Origin: Alentia gelatinosa
Taxonomy: Eukaryota > Annelida > Polychaeta > Phyllodocida > Polynoidae
NCBI GenBank assembly: GCA_950022655.1
Contig: OX465581.1
Location: 27,499,300-27,563,299 of the forward strand
Reading direction: 5' to 3'
Length of the DNA stretch: 64,000 nucleotides
Shown: one piece after another, positions 11,276 to 22,660 of the stretch
How positions within the stretch are numbered: position 1 is the first letter of the stretch
How the letters are laid out: each line of letters starts with the position of its first letter
Made by a program: the position numbers and the translations under genes
The notes under the pieces: model-generated
Seen by the model: the letters and a program-made list of their open reading frames with translations, nothing else
What the model was told of the DNA's origin: nothing
Database searches by the model: none

Positions 11276-11375
11276 GTTGTGCAGGTGGTAGAGGTGGTTG
11301 TGCAGGTGGTAGGGGTGGATGTGTAGGTGGTAGGGGCAGCTGTGCAGGTGGTAGAGGTTGTAGTATGTGTACATG
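11276..11375. repeat. Coding minisatellite, ~24-27-bp units
   Basis: Imperfect tandem units of the form GTGCAGGTGGTAGAGGTGGT on the plus strand. They encode the TTCTTTSTTCT-type threonine/cysteine repeats of the MADF gene tail on the minus strand. Confidence 0.75.
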
Positions 11376-11994
11376 AGGTAGTTGGTGTGGTGGAGGTGGC
11401 AGTAGTGTTGCTCTTCTTCCACGGTCTTGTCTGTGCCGGGTTGGCCAAGTGGGGCAACAGTAACTGGAACCGATCCCAGATCCTTTTGTCTTCAGGCTTC
11501 AATTTGTCAATACCTCTGTCCCAGATTCCTGGAACCAGGCAGATTTGGCAAAGTTGGATACTGAGGTACCAAGTCCTGAGATCTTCCTAGCCTGCTGTTC
11601 CCACAGCGGGTCCTTGTGTCCAGTATTGCGGAAAGCAGCAGACCACTTGACATAAAGTTCTGGATGATGTTGAAGGAACAGGACAATATCCTCCTTCTGT
11701 TCACTGAATTTGGCGGAGGTCAAGTCTACACAGCGGCGACGGCGACAGGGGCAAGCAGGAGTGTCACATGCATCAGGTGTAGGATCAGTATCTGCTGCTT
11801 GAGGATCTGCAGCAGCATTCTCCAGTGTACTTGGAGCAGCATCTGGTGCATCTGGTGCTGCATCTGGTTGTGAAGGTGTGTCAGCAGGTGTGTCTTCAGC
11901 AGCAGCATTTGCAGCCCTCCTGTGTGTGTGAGGTCGAGGAGGCATCGTGTAGAAGTGATTATTAGTGATGTGTAGAGTTGAGCTGCTCAAAGTG

Positions 11995-12030
11995 GAATGA
12001 AGGCCTGTCTGCCCTCCCATCTTATATATA
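11995..12030 (-). promoter_or_regulatory. TATA box plus initiator of the MADF gene
   Basis: On the minus strand TATATATAAG (12030-12021) precedes an initiator TCATTC (12000-11995). The initiator A at 11998 lies 30-32 bases after the TATA box. This matches the TATA/Inr consensus and places the start 53 bases before the ATG at 11945. Confidence 0.55.
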
Positions 12031-12516
12031 CCAAAGGCAGACCACAAGTTGATGGGAATGAATCTCATCCTGTTATAACTCAACCTACCAGACCTTAGAT
12101 CGATGTGAATATCAAACGAAAGTTGCATTTAGTTGACGAGCTTCATTACCCCATGGTGCATGCATTAGCCACATCAAACTTGACACGCCATACGTAGTTG
12201 GGCTTCGAGACAGGACCAGACTCAAGTCAACAGCTTCTGTGAGAAGTCCCTGACCAAAGCCCGACGACTTACGACCACAGAGCCCGTCAACTTAGGGGGA
12301 GTTGAGGTATGTGGCAGAGGCCCTGTTGACTTGAGGCGAACCCTGGCAGTCATAAACCATGGGGGATTGCTGGGACTGCCAGAAACTTTGGCCAGCAACT
12401 CCATATCAGCCAAGTTGACCTACGATTCGCAATGCCGACAACATAAGGCGGACTCAGAAATAGCTGACAAGATATGGCAACGCCATTTTGGGGCTGCCAG
12501 AACTGTTGCGGTGATA

Positions 12517-12829
12517 GTGTAACATCCCCCTCATAAGATGTCACACTCTCTAAGTGGTATTCTGTACAAGGTTCTCACTACGCTCTATGGGAGAAAAATT
12601 GTTAATGAACTAAGCTTAGAGCCTTGGAAATCCACTGGTACACAGTATTCCCGCTAGGTGGTATCATTGAGATTATAGGAATTGATGTTCTTTAGCACGG
12701 GAGGCAGGCCAGTGAAACCTCAAGGCTCTAAGCCTGGTTTGTTAAGAATTCTTCTCCCATAGATCGTTGTGAGAGTACAGAATACCACTTGGAGAGTGTG
12801 AGATCTTATGAGAGGGGTGTGGTGTAAAC
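12517..12829. repeat. ~310-bp foldback (long inverted repeat)
   Basis: The left arm CTCATAAGATGTCACACTCT... through GTGGTATTCTGTAC, CTATGGGAGAA and AGGCTTAGAGCCTTG-like sequence is repeated in reverse on the right: CTCATAAGATCTCACACTCT, AAGTGGTATTCTGTAC, CTATGGGAGAAGAATT, GGCTTAGAGCCTTGAGG. The arms are about 115 bases with a few indels, separated by about 70-80 bases. The unit abuts the right end of the transposon and ends in GGTGTAAACCTAGCA (12821-12835), whose complement recurs at 10135 and 16790. It is probably a MITE-like element or a rearranged transposon end. Confidence 0.8.
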
Positions 12830-12839
12830 CTAGCATAAC

Positions 12840-13550
12840 CCATCATTATTCCCCATCCAATATTGTAATGGATGAATAAACATTCGTCCGAAAGAATCTA
12901 TAAAGAAAATCACTTCCTTTTGATTAGCCACTATACAGTATGTGCAAATGGATATAAGGTAAAGATTCTTGACACTGAAGGACTGGGGGATACGCTCAAA
13001 ACGGTCATGTATCGATGTATCCCCCAGGATGAATAAAGTCTCTTTAAAAAAAAAGAACTCTTTATAATCTTACCGAGAGTCTACCTTCAGATCTATTTAT
13101 TTATCTCACCCCTAGTATTTTTTATCTCCATAGACTTAATATTTGGAACTCGTATCCAATGCCCATGAGATCTTTAGGGAAAATATCCAATGGGTGATTA
13201 TGTCACAGATTTTAGCCCATTAGTCAATGTGAAGGATGAAATAAATTACATATTCATGACACATATTCAAGTCTATGTTCAGAGCTGGTATCCCATGAAG
13301 TTTGAATCACGGAGTAATTTACAAGACCAAACCGCGTGAATTACGTAGAGGTATGAGCTCTGGCCCTAAATTTGAATAGGTTTTTGGCGTGTATATATGT
13401 GTGTATCTATAATTCTTCTTTAAAAAAAAAAAGAGGATTATTTCAGACACAGTTCACATAGAATCTGGCAGTGATCTTCCAATGTTTCCGTCCACAATCA
13501 CATACAGGAAAATACATGAACATGTGCTAAGCAAGATTCACTTATAAGGC
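12840..13550. other. AT-rich intergenic DNA
   Basis: No gene recognised. Two short A-runs and a short internal similarity (GGGGGATACGCTC / GTATCCCCCAGG) were noted. Confidence 0.4.
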
Positions 13551-13565
13551 AATTCATCATAGTAC

Positions 13566-13615
13566 AAGTATGTATGTATGTATGTATGTATGTATGTATG
13601 TATGTATGTATGTAT
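13566..13615. repeat. (GTAT)n microsatellite
   Basis: About twelve perfect copies of GTAT ending in ATACATACACGTAC. Same unit as the array at 2.35-2.49 kb. Confidence 0.93.
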
Positions 13616-13619
13616 ACAT

Positions 13620-16600
13620 ACACGTACTTAGATAGATGTGAATACAGATAAGGAGAAATAAATGCATATGCACTACCAGCTGAACGACCTGGTTGTACAA
13701 AATATTGACTGATAGTAGATCGGTTCACAGGAACTGTAATGGGATGGAAATGCAAGAGGCAACGTTGCTAGATTTTGAGAAGTTTTTGTCATTAATTGTA
13801 ATCTCAATTTCCACAGGAAAAAAGTCCCAGGCAAGCCAGTGTAATGGAAATCAATTACACTGTCATCTCTATTTGATTGTTAAAACGCACAATGTGGGAA
13901 GTAAAACGATTTCTTAGTAAAAGCTGTTAGCTTCTCCTATTTCATAAAAAAAGTTCCCTTTCTCAAATGTCAGATCCTGCCATAACAACCAGTCTCTTTA
14001 TTAGGGTCCCTCTCGCTGGCGGAAACCCTTGGAGGCAATTCTCAATGGCGATTAAAAAATGATACTGTAACAGTTTCCCGCCCTGTTGGTTGCCTCGTAG
14101 ATCTCCCTGTCGCCCTCTCCTTGTCCACAGTCAGTCCTCTGTGAACCGGACAACATCGCTCTTGGCACTGAGTTGGCGACTCTAATTATGAGGTCGTGTC
14201 TTCACGGCAGAGGTGGTCGGTCTTTCAGACTGCTCACTCTGGCCAGAGGGCTGGTGAGCAGGGAGATAGTCAGCCCGGTCATGTAGGTGGCTGCGCTGCA
14301 GGACACGACTGTCAGTCTTCACGACATACTTTATGTAGCAGAAAATGGAGTGGGAAGGAGCCGAAGCGCAAATCCCGTCCATACGCATGCGCCACTGGCT
14401 TCTCTAACAGCTCCTGAGGATGACCAGACTACGTAAAAACGCATCATGTTCATGATTTATTCTATCTTTCGCGCTGCAATTTCTCACCGCTTGTTTTTTT
14501 AATTGAAATTGCTCGGTAAACCATCCGAATGAGTATACAGTAATAATTTTCGGTCGTAAATTGAAGGACCTAGCCTTCAAGGTTGGAGCACATTGCCAAC
14601 TTGTTCCTGGCACTGTGAAATTAGTTTTTTGGGGGGCAAGTACATGTATGTTTCCATGAGAGGTGCCATCTGCTTAGGAGTACGATTGCTACACCGTGTG
14701 ATTTGCTCCCAGGTGTAAGATATGAGATATTGCTTCTATGGCAGAGGTCGTGCTGCAAGACTTCAGACCACCCTCAATACAAAGGAACGCCAGGAGCAGT
14801 CATTAGCCTTCACTGCTCACTTGCTTTCCGGTATGTCAGACGTTGCTTACCCTTCCAGCGGATTAGAAGATTATTCCACCTGCATGGTCTCTAAAAGGAA
14901 TGGGACGGAATCGTCGAAAACTGGTCACACCAAGGGTGTCAAAACTAGTGCTATATGTGCCTGGGCCATAGGGAAACCTTTTAAGCCTTTTGAGAGTTTT
15001 GCTATGTGTGACGTATGCGATCAGACAGGTAATGATGTTGGTTTTATGGAAGATTGCATCTGAATAGACGATTTAGATCTAAATAGATTGACATTGATAC
15101 AGGAAGAGTATCGTGTATCCATGTATGTGCACATGTGCATGCATCTGTACGTTCACTTATATCCTTGTATAACAACATGATACAGCATTGCATGACAAGT
15201 TGCCGTCTTATCACTATTTAACTCGACCTAATTTGTGCGCTGGTCTTCTGAATATTTTGACATTCGTTTGGTTATCAATCACCTTCCACCAGAGTGAGTG
15301 AAATATTGCATTTCAATTGAATGTCTTTAGATAGGATGGATATAGGCTAGATGTACATGTATATACCTCATACAGACGGCCCTCTGTATTTATGGTTGTT
15401 ATCTAACAGAACATATGCTATTTTATAATCTGTGTTCGGCATGTGGCATGCAAATTTCAAATTCTTTAATGTAATCAAGTGATATTTATAATCATGAATA
15501 AATTGCTCGAAAGAGTAATCAAATTTGGATGATGAAATTCCAGTGTTGTGAATTTCAGTAAATAGACGTGCACGAATTGTCAATTACATCCTTATAATGA
15601 CATTTCGTGCTTTGTTTAAAGTCTTTACACAGATGGGGGCATCTTATTGTGAATATTCAACCTAAGGGATACTCAGAGGCATGTCAATGCATGCCAATGG
15701 CCCAATAGCTGTTCATTAGGGGGTCTTTTCTTTTTATTGTCCTTCTTCTTTTATGTGAGTATTCTCCGACGGAAAAGAGCTGTGCTGTTCAGGGGAGGAG
15801 GAAATCCTGCTTGCTTTTCAGAATTCAAATCACATGCAAATAGCGATTTTCAACACGGGAACAGAGTTACCGGAAGCCGTGAGCAATTAAGGACAGGGAA
15901 CATTTCATTATTCATTTGCACAGCTGTGAAATATTAGCAAGTTAAGGCTTTCTACGCTACTGACAGCCACGCACAATGGAACAATTTTGTTATATCTTCC
16001 CATAACAATATTTCTTCGTGTGTCTACGCGCGGATGTCGTGTAGCAATGATGCCATAGCGCACTTGTCAGTAAATGCGTTATTTTTGGTGGATGGGAAAA
16101 TATCCCTGCTGGCTTCTGTGGGACCAGTGTCAATGTAATCAAGTCCAGATCGATTTTAGGAATACAAGAGAGCCCGGCGTGATCACGTTACTGGACACGG
16201 TTACCTCTTCGGTCTCTTCCCCCACTGGCTAACTCAGTTGACCCTGATCTGAACCCCAGAACCACCTTTGCATTCGACCTTGAGTGGACAAGGTCGCCCG
16301 CAAGGTACGACATCTATGCATAGCGTCCACAAAGCGTCCCAAACGTTGTCCTCACCGTACAACCGGGCTGTGTGGGCATGTGTCTAAAAGGTGTTCTATA
16401 TAGGATTACCTTCAATCTCCCACCACCGATTTCTTCATCCCCGCACCTAAGTCCAGTTTATACTTCCACTTCCATCGTTGGGTGGTATTCCTAATTTTGA
16501 GTAGATTGCTAATATATAGTGTTATAAGTTATATGCCCATTAGTGGAAGAAATTATTTTCATTTTAGCTATGCGTTCTACGCTACAGCGCCATAACACAC

Positions 16601-19600
16601 AAGATCGATGAGAATGATTAGTTTTCAAACGGTTATAGTTTTCCAATCGAAGGGGTAATGAAAAGAGGACCGTCAAAAGATAGTGTTTTCCAATACTAAA
16701 TACACAAAGGTTCCTCACCTGTACATAATGATTACAGCTGTAGGGATACATATTTTATGACTATACTGTTCTGCCATTGCGGAATGTAATGCTAGGTTTA
16801 CACCATCACCCCATACATAACAGAACTGAAATGTGATATGTTTAAACAATACCGATGTTCTAATTATATACAATTCCAGGAAAATCGTATTAGACCAGGG
16901 AAATAAACCTTGCTGGGGTTTTCCTTAATATTTAGTCTTTGGGATAGCACTGATATGGGACGATAATGTTGTGCGGTGATCGCATGTTAGTAGTCTGGCT
17001 GAGCCATACCGATATATTCAAGGCAGTGTCTTATACGGCAATTCCTAGTTGCTTGGAGGCATGATCGTTATATTTGCTATACTTTTTAGCGACCGAAGGC
17101 GCAACGTCAGGAGGTCCCGCATATGCAGCGGCGTCTCCTACAATTTCCTGTACAGCAACCACTTTTTACATGAGGGTTGTGGCCTTGATAAGCGAAAGCT
17201 GGCGATACAAGGACTTGCACTTAGAAATTTGTAAGTTGCTTCATCAAAACGAAGGGGTATTGTGTATGCCAATATATGTGGCTTATCTGGAAACTGCACT
17301 TATAATTTTGCGAATCCCTTTCATGTGCATGTATATAGGAATTTACTTTCAGAGGTTCCCTTATTGGACCATATATGCGATATGCCGTTTCAAAGCTGAT
17401 TGTCAGTGCTATTTGAATCAGTCTAATGCCTCATGGATGTCAATATGTCGGTGCGTTGGTGAGTGTATCTCGTATTTTTTCTAATCATTTGTTCAGCCGG
17501 TCATATATTCAGTCCTCGGTATATTGTTTTTCATATACAACCAGCGGCCTAAATGAAGATACTTTACCGTGTACAGTAAGTTTTGTATATATAGAGTCAT
17601 AACATATGTACAAACTAGTGATTGTTAATGCATCATCATATGTAATACGAAACATATATACGGCCATTTATACAATTGTTATTGCATTGCTACAGAATGA
17701 TAATGAAGTCGTGTCCCGTTATCAGGTGAGATGGGCCTCATAGATCGACATCGCTCCCTTAGTACATGTCCATGCATCAATATCGTATTCCCATTGGACC
17801 AGGGCATTAGATATTGACTTTGAAACGCGGCAACGGATACGTTTCTGACATTTCAACAGTGAATGCATTCCCAAAACCTTTACTTAACCTGACCTCTATA
17901 CGATACACCACATTTGGTGCCATAATAGACCGTTTAAACAAGAAGAATAAGTAAGCAAAATTTCTTCCTCCAGGCTACTTGTGGGCTCCGGAACCAGCAT
18001 GGCGGCCAGTCTGGCACCGAGGACTCCTTATGGCTGTCGTCGAGGCCTGTAGTTTGTCACCAAGACGTCGGGGATGACAACGTAATGACACCTGGTGAGG
18101 GGCTTGTCACGTCTACCCATGTCGGCGCTACACCCTCTGATCTTATCGTGCTTCCCACCCTTCACACACTGCCTTCACACACTATGGATTTATGTCTGCC
18201 TTATCGGGTTTTCTGAACCTCCCGAGAAGAAGTCACTACTGTTTTCAAGGGTAGATTGAATGCATCGTGCGCATTTCACATTCAGTAGCCCCAGGGATAA
18301 TGTTTATTCCAACTCCACGTAACTGTCTATCACAGGACAATAGGTTCTACATAGTTGTCTCTCACTGGAAAATATTCTCATTCAAACAAAAAAGGCCTAT
18401 TTGGGAATGGCTTTAAGCAGTTGTCAGTTAGTTAACAGGCGTAGATGGATGTCTTGAATTTGCAACCACTTCTGACTAGTCGTCCAGTTCTTGATAATTT
18501 GGTTCTCAGAAAAAAGACTCTATTTGCAATTCTACAGATGAAACCGGATGGAAGTACATTTATTGCAACGTGCGTCGAACACTGAGACCAAGATCGATTC
18601 ATTGAAAAAGAATGACAAAGCACAATGTACTTACAGCAATTCAATTTGGCCAGATGCCTTCTAACAAGGTACTTGTGGGGTGCTGGGACGTCGTGCTGGA
18701 ATGGAGAGGGCCATTACGTGGAATTACCTTGCCTGCAACTCCCAAGATAGCGCGGTATCCTATTTACACAGGGAAATACGCTTTTAGACTTTTGTTTGAG
18801 TTTCCAGAGACTGACCAGGTCCTTCAAAGTAATGGAGCATTCAGTCATCGGCAATGAGTGTAAGAAAGCCACGAAGAGGTCATTAGGAACAAAAGCCAAA
18901 GACTGATGACCATGTCAGACGGGAATGTAAGTTTTATTTTTTTCAAACAAAGGCAATATTGACCCATGATAGAAAACAGTTAAAACAAACACCATCTACC
19001 AATGTAGTCAGTGGCAATGGTATTCGTTGCATTCAATACAGTGGAAGAGCAACGCGACTGGACAGAATCTCGTAAAATCTATTTCATTTCAGAATTTAAA
19101 AAGGATTAGATTAGGGACCGTCCCTAAATGACGTCATACATGAGGCGGGAGGGTGTCCAGTCTTCGTGACCAAAAATGATAAGGTTGTATGACAAAGCAT
19201 GACAAGGGGGAAGAGGGTGTTAAAAGTAAATGGTAAAAGAAAAATGGTTTATGGACAGCTCCATTAAGAGCAGAACGAGCAAATTTTTTCCTGTTTATCT
19301 AGCAGGCAATTATGATTGTGCATTGATGTTGCAGGCATTCTTGACTTATTTCAATATCAATCCGACCTTTTTATTAAATATTCAGCGGCTCCTCATATAT
19401 CTGACATCTGATCTGGAACGGCGGGGTCGATGCTCCAGTGACGTCAGAAGTAGTCCGAGCGCATGACGGATCACGTGATCAGGCCGTCAAGGTGTCCGTA
19501 TACTGTCGGGGCAGCCCGACTATCAGGTGGCTCCTCCTAACGACTACCTATGTCCTGGTCGATCCCACTTGAGATAGATGCTTCTCGAGGGGTTAATGGA

Positions 19601-21810
19601 TCTTCTATAGGGCACGGTCAATGTGTGAAGTCCATTAGTGCTGGGGCCCCCAACCCTGCCACCACCCAGCCATAAAAATCGCAGTAGATCTATGTATACG
19701 AACCAATATTCCGCGAGGCAGTTATTTTTGTCCTAAGGGATTCATTTCTTGTCGGGGCGGGTGTTTTTTCTCTGGCAGGACGATTGGGAGTTGTGCTGCG
19801 CGATACATTATACGTGCGGTCGGCCTGTTCCGAGTGCAATGATTCGACGGATTTAATACACCACGCGTTGGGGAAGTCATTTGAGGAGCAAACGTTATTG
19901 GTTTTATTGCTCGTTAGTGCTGCAATGGAATCGCATTTACTATCCCAGCCTTATAAGTTTCTTTAGAAATCTAGATGGGATGAGGCTATTATACATCATT
20001 CGATATCACGATAAACTATGTATTTTTTTGTACGGAGATGAAACGTACACATCCAAGACGCGGACGTTTATTAGACTATACTGAGCATGGAATATTCTCC
20101 AGAGGACCCAATATTCAAAAAGAGAACTAACATGTCCCATTAGGCCGGGCGGGTTTTTTAAAAAACACGAACCATTCATTCTAGGCTTTGAGAGAAGCCT
20201 ATTATGCAGCCAGGCTTCTCTGGTTTATACATCATACCCATATATCTTTTCTGATATTATATCGTATAGGAAAGACCACCTTGTAATGCCATCGCGATGA
20301 AACTAGTTGAGCTAAATGATTGCTCATATATGTCATTACTGGATTGTAAGTTCCTCTCACATGTTGGCCGGACCCCACTTTCAGCTGTGTGCGCTCTAAT
20401 TCCCCATCACCACGAAAGTGCAATCTGTCATAGCTCGGTCAAGGGCCTTCTTGAAAGGGTATGAAATAAGGTCATACGGTGCCACATATATATTGGGTGT
20501 GGGGATTAGGCGCTGCTTCTCTGATTACCTGGCTTCCCAAGGTGGACATGAACGTTTCTCGTTACAAGCGCTGCTTTTAGATTTTTGGCTTCCTCACTGC
20601 CGGTGCACAGTCGATCATCGGGTTCTTTTTAACATAAAGAAATAACAGCGAGGAGCACTGTCAGGAGGTATTACTCACGACAACTCCAAATACAGTCATT
20701 TATACAGTCAACTCCATGGCAAAAGATGTGGTATAGCAGACGTCATTTAGAAGCCAGCAGCCATTGTGTGAGCAGACGACAATCAACTGGTACCATTTCT
20801 GGTCTTGCTACATTCGTGGCGTGGCTGATGGCCTGGTATCTTAATTACGCATGCGTGGGAGATTCATATGATGGCTTCCTGTGGAAAGACCAAACATAAC
20901 TTCCGGTTGACGTGAACGCTTGTTGACACCCGAGCGCCAGACCTGTATTTGTCGCTCCCGGAGCGAGTCCGCGCCGGTGGGCGGCTTGTCAAATGAATAC
21001 TCGACAGGATGAGTATGAATACGCATACATAGAGCGCTCCTGATGAGTGTAAAGATGTAGTGTATAGCTGAGGGTCTGAGACGCTACCTGCCATCTACGG
21101 GTATTACCTTGGGGAATCTCCCCTTTCCCCATTCTTTCCGCGTTTGCGTATGACAGGCACCACGGAGCGTGTCGCGCTGTACGCGGTCTGTTGACCAGGC
21201 ACCGGGGCTTCCGTTAGGAAGGGTGACAGGTGTAAAATGAACACGGGCACAAGAAAGCAATAAACAGCGTCTCCTGCCTATTATGTTCCGTCAAATTAGC
21301 GTCCTAAGACGCAAACCGAATAGCCCAGAAACTAACGATACAACCCACCCACCAGTTTTCCTTTGCGCCTCCAAGTATCTGTGAAACAGATTGTCACATG
21401 TCATAACTAAGTCCCAATCATATAGACTAGCTAATACACTGAAAAGAATAGGGACTGGAATATCTTCTATTCTTAATGAAGAAGACAAATAACCACACAC
21501 AGATGTATTCTAAATAACAAAGTGCACAGTAACATAACAACTTTCAACAACATACAATCACATTTACTTCTATGGAGTTCATGGTATAAGTCCCCTTCGA
21601 TGCAGCTGTACTCACAGTCTATCAGTCCTTCTGATATTCCTTTCAGTAAATGTCCAATGTCTCCTTAACCTGTGGAAGGAAATGATCCATATTTTAAAGT
21701 GGTGGAATATGAGGGTAGCCGTCATCAATCCAGATTCAGGCTATAGTCCCTGCCTCCTCCAGTGCTGGGATGATATCAGACTGTCAGGTTGTCAGGAGAA
21801 TGAAAGGCCT
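13620..21810. other. Long intergenic stretch without a supported gene
   Basis: Mixed-composition DNA with many short overlapping open frames, none with a recognised domain. The two largest plus-strand frames, 14722-15063 (113 codons) and 17074-17484 (136 codons), lack motifs or clear splice sites. Seen here: a copy of the TGCTAGGTTTACACCATC motif at 16790 and a 10-bp-stem hairpin AGAGAAGCCT/AGGCTTCTCT at 20191-20221. No tRNA or snRNA signature was noticed by eye. Confidence 0.4.
16790..16812 (+). repeat. Third copy of the transposon-end motif
   Basis: TGCTAGGTTTACACCATCAC and the following CCC match the left flank and end of the 10.1-kb transposon (10135-10156, with one T/A change). They also match the complement of the foldback terminus at 12821-12835 over 15 bases. 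No opposite end was found nearby, so it looks like a solo end or an old fragment. Confidence 0.5.
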
Positions 21811-21816
21811 GACTAG

Positions 21817-21972
21817 TTATAGGGATAGGAGTAAGGATAGGGTTAAGGTTAGAGATAGGGTTAGGGGTAAGTTTAGGGTTAGATACATGGTTAGGGAAAG
21901 AGTTAGGTTTAGGGATAGGTTTAAGGTTAGGGATAGGGTTAGGGAAAGGGTTAGGGTTAGGGAGAGGGTTTT
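21817..21972. repeat. Degenerate telomere-like (TTAGGG) interstitial repeat
   Basis: About 155 bases of GGGTTAGGG, GGGATAGGG, GGTTAAGG and GGAAAGGG variants, most ordered near 21940-21970 (GGGTTAGGGTTAGGG). TTAGGG is the telomere unit of most animals other than arthropods and nematodes. The repeat also produces a false arginine/valine-rich open frame. Confidence 0.8.
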
Positions 21973-22007
21973 CTGTATAGTATCATATAAAACATGGTTA
22001 TGAAGCC

Positions 22008-22172
22008 TATACGATGAAACTTAAATTCGAGGTGTATGACAGAATTCGTTGTCATGAATTCTGTCAACGAATTCTGTCATGAATTCTGTATGACAGAATT
22101 CGTTTCAAACGAGTTCTTCAAACTCGTTTGGAACCAATTCTGTCATACTCCGAGAATGAGTATCATTGTATT
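22008..22172. repeat. Nested foldback with GACAGAATTC core
   Basis: Arms at about 22089-22115 (TATGACAGAATTCGTTTCAA... GAGTT) and 22121-22147 (AACTCGTTTGG...ATTCTGTCATA) pair at 25 of 27 positions around a five-base CTTCA loop. Outer copies of TATGACAGAATTCGTT and a weaker match between TATACGATGAAACT (22008) and its complement near 22161-22172 extend the symmetry. GAATTC recurs as a palindrome. It is MITE-like or a hairpin-forming insert. Confidence 0.75.
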
Positions 22173-22538
22173 GGCGTCATCACTATGTTTTTTTTATTAT
22201 TACATTCCTTAGATTGGTCATAATCGCTGAAACTGACCGTACATCACACGATTAACCCGGAAGTCAAATACACTCTGCTAGCAGAGCTTAGGTTTGCTCA
22301 ACATGGCCGATGGCCACAGAGACTCCGATATGGAGAGTGACGTGCATTTACATACTTACCCGCATGTACTACGTTCCAATATTCTTCTACTTCCGGTTTT
22401 TCTGCGTCTTGAATTATGGCTCTATATGGTCGTTCTATATTTACTATATACCTGAAATTGATAAAGATTATTGAATTATTTTAGCATAACAGTTAATATT
22501 TTAGTCAACGCGTATGGGGAAGTGTTCCGTATTTTGCT

Positions 22539-22559
22539 GTACGGAACACTGTTCCGTAC
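22539..22559. repeat. Perfect 10-bp inverted repeat, 1-bp spacer
   Basis: GTACGGAACA-C-TGTTCCGTAC is perfectly symmetric. A further TGTTCCGTA half-copy lies 16 bases upstream (22523-22531). It resembles a dimer-binding palindrome or a small hairpin; its function is unknown. Confidence 0.6.
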
Positions 22560-22660
22560 GATATTTTTACGTTATATGGCAAAACGGTGCATAAGTACAT
22601 AGAGCATGGGTATTTAGTTATTATCCTAGTTGAGACACTTGAGTTTAGAAGATTTAAAAC

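Larger units (their letters stand above)
11050..11945 (-). pseudogene. MADF-domain (transposon-associated) protein gene, frameshifted
   Basis: From ATG at 11945: residues 1-75 are Ala/Pro/Asp-rich and end in a CPCRRRRC basic patch. Residues 79-139 (KFSEQKEDIVLFLQHHPELY, ...KDPLWEQQARKI..., ...AWFQ) match the MADF/Myb-SANT-like DNA-binding fold: aromatic/acid helix, then DxLWE, then WFQ. The frame then runs to TGA at 11499-11501, but the family pattern continues through two +1 shifts: NLGQRY after about 11528, then DKLKPEDKRIWDRFQLLLPH after about 11509. A threonine-rich tail follows, built on a coding minisatellite, then an SDSD acidic stretch. The start at 11945, not the upstream ATG at 12128, is chosen because it lies 53 bases after a TATA/Inr start site. 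AATAAA occurs at 11067-11062. Two shifts mean either a decayed copy or assembly indels. Such proteins normally bind element DNA alongside a transposase (family knowledge). Confidence 0.6.
10141..12523. mobile_element. Probable DNA transposon with TIRs and two convergent genes
   Basis: Seen: the left end GTTAACACCATCACCC...CAGTCCT (from 10141) matches the reverse complement of the right end, GTTACACTATCACC...CAGTTCT (from 12523 inwards), at about 20 of 25 positions with one gap. A ten-base motif GA[C/G]TT[A/G]AGG[C/T] recurs six times in the subterminal zones in one orientation: 10256, 10276, 10468, 10478, 12299 and 12328. Between them lie a plus-strand microgene and a minus-strand MADF-domain gene, converging on poly(A) signals at 10844 and 11067. 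Inference: a cut-and-paste element in which MADF/SANT-like proteins accompany the transposase, as in Harbinger-type elements. No DDE transposase was found, so this copy is non-autonomous or deleted. No clear target-site duplication was found, and the right boundary is complicated by the adjoining foldback. Confidence 0.45.

Noticed and set aside
11946..12128. N-terminal 61-codon extension of the MADF frame
   Set aside because: It runs across the TATA box and initiator and would be untranscribed if the start is at 11998; the ATG at 11945 is preferred.
20191..20221. Hairpin AGAGAAGCCT/AGGCTTCTCT as a terminator or histone stem-loop
   Set aside because: Loop of 11 bases and no neighbouring gene; does not fit the histone stem-loop consensus.
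21770..22003. Arg/Val-rich 77-codon frame
   Set aside because: Translation of degenerate TTAGGG-type repeat; no start or splice context.
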